From assembly GCA_030064795.1 (NCBI GenBank), contig JASJEI010000011.1:1-54244 (forward strand): a stretch of DNA of 54,244 nt. Reading direction: 5' to 3'. Both the position numbers and the translations under genes were made by a program. A model generated the notes under the pieces. That model made no database searches and had not been told where the DNA came from. It saw only the letters and a list, made by a program, of their open reading frames with translations. This document shows, piece after piece, positions 26,526-33,142 of the stretch (position 1 is its first letter; each line of letters starts with the position of its first letter). The DNA is from Pleurocapsa sp. MO_226.B13 (lineage in GTDB: Bacteria > Cyanobacteriota > Cyanobacteriia > Cyanobacteriales > Xenococcaceae).

Positions 26526-27185
26526 ATGAGTCTATCTCTTCCTGTATCTTGGTCTAAGACTGAGGTAAGCGAAACCCAAAACTTAGTGTCTCCTGAAAAA
26601 CTCTCTAACTACGATCTTATTGTTTACTGTCAAGCAGATGCCCAACCAGATCGGGCTGCTTTTGCTGAATTACTACGGCGATATCAATCTCATCTCAATC
26701 GTCTCTTTTATCATTTAGCTCCAGATTGGCAGGAAAGAGCAGATTTGGCTCAGGAAGTATGGATTAGAGTTTATCGCAATATTCATCGCCTTCAAGATCC
26801 TGCCAAATTTCGCGGTTGGCTGAGTCGAATTGCCACCAATCTTTTTTACGATGAGCTACGCAAACGAAAGCGCGTCAATCAGCCCCTGTCTTTGGATGCT
26901 CCCCGTCATGTCGATGATGGGGAAATGACTTGGGAATTACCCGATGATGCTCCCAGTCCCAGTGATGATTTGGCTACTAGAGAATTTTACGAGCAGCTAC
27001 AAATTGCGATCGCCCAATTACCTGAAACTTTTCGGACAACTATTGTCCTCAGAGAGATCGAAGGACTTGCCTACGAAGAAATTGCTGAGATTACAGGAGT
27101 CTCTCTAGGAACTGTTAAATCTAGAATTGCTAGAGCTAGACTAAAACTTCAGTCTGTCTTGCAAAACTATCTCGATGAGGAGTAA
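26526..27185 (+). CDS. sigG: ECF (group 4) RNA polymerase sigma factor, SigG-like
   Basis: The 219-aa protein has sigma region 2 (FAELLRRYQSHLNRLFYHLA ... RADLAQEVWIRVYRNIHRL ... KFRGWLSRIATNLFYDELRK) and region 4 (AQLPETFRTTIVLREIEGLA ... EIAEITGVSLGTVKSRIARA). The N-terminal 35 residues and an acidic linker (DDGEMTWELPDDAPSPSDD) match the cyanobacterial SigG type. SigG is linked to envelope stress and is essential in Synechocystis. The next gene, 58 bases on, encodes its membrane anti-sigma factor, the usual pairing. Confidence 0.88.
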   Translation: MSLSLPVSWSKTEVSETQNLVSPEKLSNYDLIVYCQADAQPDRAAFAELLRRYQSHLNRLFYHLAPDWQERADLAQEVWIRVYRNIHRLQDPAKFRGWLSRIATNLFYDELRKRKRVNQPLSLDAPRHVDDGEMTWELPDDAPSPSDDLATREFYEQLQIAIAQLPETFRTTIVLREIEGLAYEEIAEITGVSLGTVKSRIARARLKLQSVLQNYLDEE

Positions 27186-27243
27186 ATTGATAAGTAGTTA
27201 TATTTATTAACAATTTATTTTTAAACACAGTGGTGATGCCAGA

Positions 27244-27828
27244 ATGACATCTAAATTTGACGGGTTAGAGCCTGATTCGGCAGCTAAACCCCAAAACTCA
27301 GAAGCAGATTCAAGATCTCTACGTTTTGAATTACTCAGTGCCTACATTGATGGAGAATTATCTCCTTTAGAAAGAAAACAGGTACAAACCTCGCTCGATT
27401 GTGACCCTGAGTTCAAACAACTTTACACGCAATTGTTAGCTTTGCAGGGTCAAATTAAACATTCAGTAGCACCACCAAGCGAAAAATGTGTAACTGAAAT
27501 TACTGCTGAGGTATTTCAATCGCTCGATCGCCGTCGCAATTGGCGACGTAAATTGGTTTGGGGGGGGACGGCGATCGCTGCTTCCGTTGTGGCTGGTATA
27601 TCGGGGATGATTCCAGGAGTCGGTTTTTCTCCTCGAATTGCTGAAGTAGATGCACTCAATCCTACTTCTCGTCAAGTTATGTTAGCAGTAGCAGTCGATC
27701 GACCCGCTATTATCATTCCGAAATCGGTCAGTGGTTATTCTAATAAGCCAAATTTAGATCTCAAGCAAAATCGACCACCTTATCTTAAAAATAGCCCTCG
27801 CCAGCAGCAAGATGAGCGATCGCTCTAG
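27244..27828 (+). CDS. Anti-sigma factor paired with SigG
   Basis: The 194-aa protein has an N-terminal anti-sigma-like domain (LLSAYIDGELSPLERKQVQTSLDC ... YTQLLALQGQIKH) without the His-Cys zinc residues of classical ZAS domains. One membrane helix follows (KLVWGGTAIAASVVAGISGM, about 103-125), then a periplasmic tail. It should hold SigG at the membrane until a signal releases it. Its last 44 bases overlap the 3' end of the convergent purN gene. Confidence 0.8.
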   Translation: MTSKFDGLEPDSAAKPQNSEADSRSLRFELLSAYIDGELSPLERKQVQTSLDCDPEFKQLYTQLLALQGQIKHSVAPPSEKCVTEITAEVFQSLDRRRNWRRKLVWGGTAIAASVVAGISGMIPGVGFSPRIAEVDALNPTSRQVMLAVAVDRPAIIIPKSVSGYSNKPNLDLKQNRPPYLKNSPRQQQDERSL

Positions 27829-28465
27829 GTAAGATCTGATGCTCTTGTATTTGGATTCGTTTGTGGAGCGTTTCTAAGGTATCGCTTGGTAAAATTGGTA
27901 CCGCTGCTTGCATAATAATCGCACCGCTATCTACTTCGAGGCTAACTAAATGAACGGTACAGCCTGTAATTTTCACCTTAGCAGCTAATGCCTGCTCGAT
28001 CGCTCTAATGCCTTTGAAACTGGGCAAAAGACTGGGATGAATATTGACCACTCGATTGGGATATTCGTCTAACAATACCTGAGTAATAATCCGCATCCAT
28101 CCCGCCATAATTACCCAGTCTACGCCGTGAGACTGCAAAACTTTAATAATTTCTCGATCTAAGTCTTCTCGCCGTTGGTATTTGCGGTGGTCGATTAGTA
28201 CCGAAGGAATATTATATTTTTTGGCTCGTTCTTTTACCTTAGCCTGGGGATTATTGTAAATTAAAACCTTAATTTCGGCATTAAGTTGTCCCTTGGCGAC
28301 CGCTTGGGCGATCGCTTCAAAATTAGTTCCGCTACCCGAAGCCATGACTCCTAACTGAAGCGGAGGAGATTCTCTCATTGTTTCTGAAGAGCATGGTAGC
28401 CAATGAGGAGATATTAAGACTTGGCTGGAGTCTGGAGAGTTACTGGGAATAGCGAATCCACTCAT
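27785..28465 (-). CDS. purN: Phosphoribosylglycinamide formyltransferase (GAR transformylase)
   Basis: The conserved core begins LQLGVMASGSGTNFEAIAQA. The formyl-transfer site is present: VVNIHPSLLPSFKG has the catalytic Asn-x-His, and GCTVHLVSLEVDSGAIIMQ carries the later Asp. The protein transfers a formyl group from 10-formyl-THF to GAR in purine synthesis. Its 226 aa include an N-terminal extension of about 35 residues compared with E. coli PurN; an internal ATG at 28378 (MRESPPLQLGVMAS) is an alternative start. Its 3' end overlaps the anti-sigma gene by 44 bases, tail to tail. Confidence 0.92.
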   Translation of the reverse strand: MSGFAIPSNSPDSSQVLISPHWLPCSSETMRESPPLQLGVMASGSGTNFEAIAQAVAKGQLNAEIKVLIYNNPQAKVKERAKKYNIPSVLIDHRKYQRREDLDREIIKVLQSHGVDWVIMAGWMRIITQVLLDEYPNRVVNIHPSLLPSFKGIRAIEQALAAKVKITGCTVHLVSLEVDSGAIIMQAAVPILPSDTLETLHKRIQIQEHQILPRAIAHLAAGEGYF

Positions 28466-28562
28466 TTATTTTATTTAATTAATTCTTATTTAGAGATGAG
28501 ATTAGTTAGCTTCTCATCCCTTTGTTTGTTACTACAGGTTCAAAGATTCTATTTCCAGATTG

Positions 28563-28760
28563 GGCGTTGCTGAATGTGTAATGATAAGGTGCTATTTTAC
28601 TTATTTGCCTGCAAATAATAACTTCTTAAAAGTGCGGAATGCACCGACAGGCAAGCACCCGAACGAGTTCGGGTGAACCTGTCGGCTAAGAGCTAATAGC
28701 TAAAAGCTAATAGCTACCCTAAGAAACATTTTGTACGTCATTACTTAAATCAGTAACGCC
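28563..28760. mobile_element. Second MITE-like element, 198 bp, with 8-bp target duplication
   Basis: The ends are GGCGTTGCTGA (28563-28573) and TCAGTAACGCC (28750-28760), inverted copies with one mismatch. Both are flanked by the identical direct repeat CCAGATTG (28555-28562 and 28761-28768). Inside lies a two-part hairpin: CCGACAGG (28644-28651) with CCTGTCGG (28678-28685), and CACCCGAA with TTCGGGTG within it. A run of GCTAATAGCTA-type repeats follows. There is no coding capacity. It fills most of the 326-bp gap between purN and the hli gene. Confidence 0.8.
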
Positions 28761-28791
28761 CCAGATTGGTTTTTGGTAAATACAATTTTGG

Positions 28792-28965
28792 TTACTGCAA
28801 ACCCAACCAGGCAAGTAAACCTTTTCCTGTAAAGTATTCAATAATCAAAATTGCCGCAAAACCAATCATAGCTGCACGAGCATTTAAACGTTCGGAGTAA
28901 GAATTAAAACCAAATTTAGGCTCTTCTAGATTTGGAGTTACGCTGGGTTCGATTTCGCTTTTCAT
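28792..28965 (-). CDS. High-light-inducible protein (one-helix CAB/ELIP/HLIP family)
   Basis: This 57-aa protein starts at ATG 28965, nine bases after AAGGAG; a longer reading frame to 29073 lacks family similarity. The single transmembrane helix carries the chlorophyll-binding signature YSERLNARAAMIGFAAILII (ERxNxRxAMxGF). Hlips bind chlorophyll and carotenoid, quench energy, and help chlorophyll recycling and PSII assembly under stress. The gene is on the same strand and immediately downstream of queF. A TTACA half-site upstream hints at RpaB/HLR1 control, but I see no full direct repeat. Confidence 0.9.
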   Translation of the reverse strand: MKSEIEPSVTPNLEEPKFGFNSYSERLNARAAMIGFAAILIIEYFTGKGLLAWLGLQ

Positions 28966-29023
28966 TTTGTTCGATCTCCTTAACAAATCTTTACTTTCGC
29001 TATTGTAATCGATTATCAGATTA

Positions 29024-29449
29024 TCAATGCTTGTCGCCTTGCTGATGATATACCTCGATTGTGGTATGGACATTACCTCTGGGGGTAAAATCTCCCTTAA
29101 CGGTGACTTCTAAGGGGTCACAAGCAGCAACAAAATCATCTAAAATCTGATTTACTACTTCTTCATGGGGAATATAGCGATCGCGATAGCTATTGATATA
29201 CAGCTTGAGAGCTTTTAGCTCGACTACTTGTCGGTCTGGAGAATAGGTAATATAGATAGTGGCAAAATCAGGATAGCCAGAAAAGGGACATTTACAGGTA
29301 AATTCGGGCAAGGTAATATTTATGTCGTACTTACGACCAATACGGGGATTAGGAAAAGTTACTAATTCTCCTTCGGCGATCGCTCTTTCCCCATATTTTA
29401 TTTCGTCTGTGGTAATTGATTCGGGAGAAGTGGTCATTTCATTTAACAT
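29024..29449 (-). CDS. queF: NADPH-dependent 7-cyano-7-deazaguanine reductase
   Basis: The 141-aa protein has the QueF core: KYGERAIAEGELVTFPNPR, FTCKCPFSGYPDFATIYITY (the catalytic Cys lies in CPFSG), VELKALKLYINSYRDRYIPH (E-L-K-S/A-L-K-L-Y NADPH motif) and RGNVHTTIEVYHQ. It reduces preQ0 to preQ1 in queuosine synthesis for tRNA wobble modification. The size is typical of the single-domain type. It starts eight bases after the lipoprotein gene ends on the same strand, so the two form a transcription unit, followed by hli. Confidence 0.93.
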   Translation of the reverse strand: MLNEMTTSPESITTDEIKYGERAIAEGELVTFPNPRIGRKYDINITLPEFTCKCPFSGYPDFATIYITYSPDRQVVELKALKLYINSYRDRYIPHEEVVNQILDDFVAACDPLEVTVKGDFTPRGNVHTTIEVYHQQGDKH

Positions 29450-29456
29450 TTAAGAT

Positions 29457-30002
29457 TTAATTAGTGATGGGAGTAGCTTTAGTCACTGAGCCATTGTTTA
29501 CTCCCATAGTAAAACTAAGGGGAGTATCGGGATAGGATTTAGCTACTTGTCGGTATACAGAATAGTTGGTGGGTAAATTAATTCTTTCACCGTCTCGATT
29601 GTATTTAACGCGATACTCAACTTGTCGTAGTAGATCGGGTTTACCAATTTTTTCATAGTTCTTTTTCTTTCCCGCTTCGATCTGGTCGACCGTGGGTTTG
29701 GGAGGGACTTTGGGCCACCAAATTCCTTTGTCGTCTTGGAAGACAGCCCCCTCTGGCTTTTCTCCATTGACGTTAACTAATGAAACCGACTCAAACTCTT
29801 CGTATCGCGGTTGTTTATCGTTAGTTATGTCTGATTCATAGTAGGGTACTCGCCAAGTAATAGTAGTTTTAGCCGTAGCTTCGTATTGCGCTGATTGTTG
29901 CGAGCCACAACCAGCAAACAAGACTGACATACTCAGACCAGCCGATATTAAGGCAATTTTATTAAATTGCGGTCGAGAAAAGATTTGAGAATAATTAGTC
30001 AT
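29457..30002 (-). CDS. Predicted lipoprotein of unknown function
   Basis: The 181-aa protein starts with a signal sequence and lipobox (ISAGLSMSVLFAGC, Cys 32), followed by a Ser/Gln/Ala-rich linker. The mature part has repeated aromatic blocks (TITWRVPYYESD, GIWWPKVPPKPTVDQIEAGK) and a basic middle. No catalytic motif or known domain is visible. It precedes queF by seven bases and diverges from the M23-like gene at 30138. Confidence 0.65.
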   Translation of the reverse strand: MTNYSQIFSRPQFNKIALISAGLSMSVLFAGCGSQQSAQYEATAKTTITWRVPYYESDITNDKQPRYEEFESVSLVNVNGEKPEGAVFQDDKGIWWPKVPPKPTVDQIEAGKKKNYEKIGKPDLLRQVEYRVKYNRDGERINLPTNYSVYRQVAKSYPDTPLSFTMGVNNGSVTKATPITN

Positions 30003-30137
30003 CGGTATTTTATTTGAGATGGTATTTATGTATTATCTCTCGCTCGCTATTCAAAATAAAGTTTATAAAAACCCAAAATTATGTGAATATATGTAGGAAA
30101 TACGTTACCTTGAAGGCTACAGAATAGAGATTGAGAG

Positions 30138-31175
30138 ATGTTGAGGAGTATATTACTAGGATTGTTGGCGATCGCCACCGTACCTCTTACCCTTGCTGAT
30201 GCCACTGCAACCAGCAACACACAAGACATTTTTTCCCAACAATCGACAAACAGTTATAACTTAGCTCGCTCCTGTAATCCGCGATCGACCTCTTGTGACT
30301 CTTCTGTCACTGTCAATCATCCAGAAATTAATTCCCAACTCTGGTTAAAAAATCTGGGTAATATTCTGTTATCTGGCTCGATGTTTAAAGGATGCAAAAT
30401 GGAGTTGGGACAGGAACAGTACTATAGCAGCAACAATCCAGAATTATTACCAAGCCAATTGAAAACTACTGGATGTATTTTCTCTTGGCAGCAACCCCGT
30501 GAAATACAGACTAAACCAAAAGGCAACCAGGAGTTACTATCTACCAAATTAGCTTCTGACTATGTTCGTCCTCAAAATTTAAGCCAGTCAGATCGAGAAT
30601 TAGCAGTAAAATCCGTAGCAACCACTCCCAAATTTCCCAAATTATCTCGTAGCAGTCTGATTGTTTCTTTTCCTACTGCTGACAGTACTCTTATCCCTAA
30701 TGATACCAAATTCGCCAATCCCGCCCCAGAAACCAACCGAATTGCCAGTCCTTTTGGCTGGCGCAGAAGACCCTACAGCCATCAACTTCAGTTTCATCAG
30801 GGAATTGATTATAGTGCGCCTTTAGGCTCACCAGTGGTCGCCGTAGGAAATGGTATTGTCACCAATGTAGTATCTGGCTGTTATGACTTTGGCAACCTTT
30901 TTTGTGGAGGACAGCTAGGTAATTGGATCGAGATCGATCACGGCAATGGTGCGGTTGGTATTTATGGTCATTTGAAGCATAGCTCGATCGCAGTCCAAGA
31001 GGGGATGAAGGTCTGGAAAAATCAAGAAATTGCTAGAGTAGGTAGTTCTGGTTGGTCTACGGGAGCGCATTTGGATTTTCGTTTAAAAGTTGATGGGGAG
31101 TTTGAAGATCCTACTAAATATTTAACTCCTCCCACTATCTCTAGAATTGTAGAATCTACCGATCCGATTAATTAG
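30138..31175 (+). CDS. M23-family peptidase-like protein with an altered HxH motif
   Basis: The 345-aa protein has a signal peptide (LLGLLAIATVPLTLADA), then a poorly conserved region (about 30-200) with scattered cysteines. A C-terminal M23 domain shows SPFGWRRRPYSHQLQFHQGIDYSAPLGSPVV (split here: SPFGWRRRPY, then FHQGIDYSAP) with the first His and Asp ligands, and an insertion (SGCYDFGNLFCGGQLGNW) with two cysteines. The final motif is TGAHLDFRLKV, so the second His of H-x-H, a Zn ligand, is Asp. It may still bind metal or be a non-catalytic amidase activator like EnvC/NlpD. Confidence 0.8.
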   Translation: MLRSILLGLLAIATVPLTLADATATSNTQDIFSQQSTNSYNLARSCNPRSTSCDSSVTVNHPEINSQLWLKNLGNILLSGSMFKGCKMELGQEQYYSSNNPELLPSQLKTTGCIFSWQQPREIQTKPKGNQELLSTKLASDYVRPQNLSQSDRELAVKSVATTPKFPKLSRSSLIVSFPTADSTLIPNDTKFANPAPETNRIASPFGWRRRPYSHQLQFHQGIDYSAPLGSPVVAVGNGIVTNVVSGCYDFGNLFCGGQLGNWIEIDHGNGAVGIYGHLKHSSIAVQEGMKVWKNQEIARVGSSGWSTGAHLDFRLKVDGEFEDPTKYLTPPTISRIVESTDPIN

Positions 31176-31221
31176 ATTCGGATACAGTTTGAGCAAAAAT
31201 GGCACTTTCTTAAGTTTAACT

Positions 31222-31237
31222 TTTACGTTAACGTAAA
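31222..31237. promoter_or_regulatory. 16-bp palindromic operator in the merR promoter
   Basis: TTTACGTTAACGTAAA is a perfect palindrome overlapping the promoter of the MerR gene; a TATACT -10-like box lies at 31244-31249. The 10-bp core ACGTTAACGT recurs at 31694-31703 ahead of the SDR gene, so it is probably the operator of the MerR-type regulator. Confidence 0.65.
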
Positions 31238-31255
31238 TTTTGCTATACTCATAGC

Positions 31256-31645
31256 ATGGTTGAAAAAATGCGAATTAGCGAACTTGCTAAATTAGCTGGC
31301 GTAACTCCACGTACTATTCGATATTATGAAAGTCTGGGTTTACTCAAAGCTAATCAACGTGAAGGAACAGGTTTTCGTTACTACACTAACGATGAATTAG
31401 CGCGTTTGCAAAAAATCAATTTGTTGAAGACATTGGGGTTAAGTTTAAACGAAATTAGCAAGGTTGTTCCTCTGTTGTTTGAAGAACCTCAAAAGCTTGC
31501 AGGGAAAAGGATGTTGTTAGATATTCTTAAGGAGCATTTACAAAAGATTGACCAGCAGGTAGACTCTCTAACTCAACATCGTACTGAGTTACTAAAGCGA
31601 ATTGAACTAATTCAGCAGTGGCTCGATCGCCAAGCAATTGATTAA
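31256..31645 (+). CDS. MerR-family transcriptional regulator
   Basis: The 129-aa protein has the MerR winged-helix start MRISELAKLAGVTPRTIRYYESLGLL and the wing segment GFRYYTNDELARLQKINLLKTLG. A C-terminal coiled coil (about 85-125) provides dimerisation. There are no cysteines, so it is not a metal-thiol sensor of the MerR/ZntR/CueR kind; the ligand is unknown. The first ATG (31256) is only six bases after the -10-like box, which would make the mRNA essentially leaderless, while ATG 31268 (MRISELAK) also fits the family start. It leads an SDR and a RidA gene on the same strand. Confidence 0.88.
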   Translation: MVEKMRISELAKLAGVTPRTIRYYESLGLLKANQREGTGFRYYTNDELARLQKINLLKTLGLSLNEISKVVPLLFEEPQKLAGKRMLLDILKEHLQKIDQQVDSLTQHRTELLKRIELIQQWLDRQAID

Positions 31646-31693
31646 TCGTTAATTAAACCAAAAAACCTAATTATTTTTTTTTATTAAACTATG

Positions 31694-31703
31694 ACGTTAA
31701 CGT
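31694..31703. promoter_or_regulatory. Second ACGTTAACGT palindrome, upstream of the SDR gene
   Basis: This is the same 10-bp core as in the merR promoter, ending 11 bases before the SDR start codon. It suggests that the MerR-type protein controls both its own gene and the SDR-RidA pair. Confidence 0.6.
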
Positions 31704-31714
31704 AAAGGTAAAAA

Positions 31715-32491
31715 ATGAATCAATTCAATAACTGTAAAGTTTTGATTACAGGTGGTAGCGAAGGGATTGGATTTGGTATTGCAGAAGCATTTGCTTGTAA
31801 TGGTGCTGATGTATGGCTCATCGCCCGTAACCAGTCAAAGCTACAAATGGCTTGCGAAAAATTGGCTAAGTACAATGTTGACGTTCGATTGACAGCTATA
31901 GATCTATTAAATGAGGGCGTATCTAGTCATTTAGCTAGTGCGATCGCCAAACAATGGAAATCTCTTGATGTGTTAGTAAACAATGCAGGCGTTGCTAAAT
32001 TTACGCCATTTTCCCAGGTATCTTATGCTGAACTCGATTTACAACTAAATCTTAATCTGAAAGTTCCTTACCAACTAACTCAATCCCTGCTACCACAACT
32101 TCTACAGACTAAAGGTTGCGTAATTAATATATCTTCTTACTTTGCTCAAAGGATGATACCAGGTAAGTCATCAACTGCTTATTCTTTAACCAAAGGCGCG
32201 ATTAATTCATTTACAAAATCTTTGGCTTGTGAATTAGGTTCTGGTGGTGTTCGGGTAAATGCGATCGCGCCAGGAACAGTTGACACTCCAATGTATGAGA
32301 GAAATATCGTGCAAAATGCATCTTCTGCTGAAATGGCAGCTTTTAAGCAAATAATTCAGACAGTTTATCCCCTTCAGCGTATTGGTAAACCAGAAGATAT
32401 TGGCAATATGGCTGTATATCTTGCCTCCGATGCAGCCAAATGGGTTACAGGAGCAATTTTTAATGTTGATGGTGGATTAACTACAAACTGA
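31715..32491 (+). CDS. Short-chain dehydrogenase/reductase
   Basis: The 258-aa classical SDR shows the cofactor motif TGGSEGIGFGIAEAF, the NNAG motif VLVNNAGVAKF, the catalytic YSLTK (Tyr-x-x-x-Lys) with Ser in INISSYFAQ, and the PGTVDTPM segment after the active site. An Arg after strand 2 (WLIARNQSKL) favours NADP(H). The substrate cannot be read from the sequence. It sits between a MerR regulator and a RidA protein, with a shared palindrome, so it probably belongs to an inducible stress or detoxification unit. Confidence 0.85.
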   Translation: MNQFNNCKVLITGGSEGIGFGIAEAFACNGADVWLIARNQSKLQMACEKLAKYNVDVRLTAIDLLNEGVSSHLASAIAKQWKSLDVLVNNAGVAKFTPFSQVSYAELDLQLNLNLKVPYQLTQSLLPQLLQTKGCVINISSYFAQRMIPGKSSTAYSLTKGAINSFTKSLACELGSGGVRVNAIAPGTVDTPMYERNIVQNASSAEMAAFKQIIQTVYPLQRIGKPEDIGNMAVYLASDAAKWVTGAIFNVDGGLTTN

Positions 32492-32574
32492 TTGTATTGA
32501 AGTAATGATAGCTAGATTATTTAAACAGAAATTAGCATTGCTTGTTTAGTTTCACGACGTTGCATGATAAACCT

Positions 32575-33081
32575 ATGTTGAAAGAAAAGAAGTATTTGAT
32601 AAATTCTTGGTTATTTATGGCGATCGCTCTTAGCTCTTTGTACTATGAATCGACTTTCGCTTCTCTAGTGTCGTCTGAAAACTCTAATCTATCAAAGTCA
32701 AATATGAACCCTATACGAAAGAATTATCCACACTTGGAAGAACCAGTAGGACCTTACGTTCATGCAGTTAAACATAATGGCTTCTTATTTCTGTCAGGAA
32801 TTACTGCCTTTGGTTCTTCTGCTCAAAATGGTACTATTGCAGAACAAACAGACGTTATCTATTCCACAATCGCTAGCATTGCGACTAAAGAAAACGCTGA
32901 CTTATCGGACATAGTTAAGGTGACGATCTATGTCACGAGTTTTGACGATCTAGAAGCTTTAAGAGCTTCTTTGTTCGAGCAATACGGCTCTAATTTACCA
33001 GCAAGTTCTTTAGTGAAAGTGAACCGCCTTTTCTCACCCGATTTAAAAATAGAGGTAGAAGCAATTATTGCAGTAGATTAA
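32575..33081 (+). CDS. RidA/YjgF-family protein with an N-terminal signal-like segment
   Basis: The RidA core (about 125 aa) begins near Met 32704 (MNPIRKNYPHLEEPVGPYVH) and contains NGFLFLSGITAFGS and the conserved end VNRLFSPDLKIEVEAIIAVD. From ATG 32575 there is an extra 43-residue segment with a hydrophobic stretch (INSWLFMAIALSSLYYESTFA), which looks like a signal peptide; either start is possible. The Arg that contacts the substrate carboxylate in RidA (usually C-R-V or similar near the end) is replaced by Ser-Leu-Val-Lys, so this is a YjgF paralogue rather than a strict enamine deaminase. It is the third gene of the MerR-SDR-RidA cluster. Confidence 0.8.
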   Translation: MLKEKKYLINSWLFMAIALSSLYYESTFASLVSSENSNLSKSNMNPIRKNYPHLEEPVGPYVHAVKHNGFLFLSGITAFGSSAQNGTIAEQTDVIYSTIASIATKENADLSDIVKVTIYVTSFDDLEALRASLFEQYGSNLPASSLVKVNRLFSPDLKIEVEAIIAVD

Positions 33082-33142
33082 AAGCGGAATCGCCATTAGC
33101 TTTTAAAATAACCTGTAGAAACCGATATTCCGCTATTAGGTT

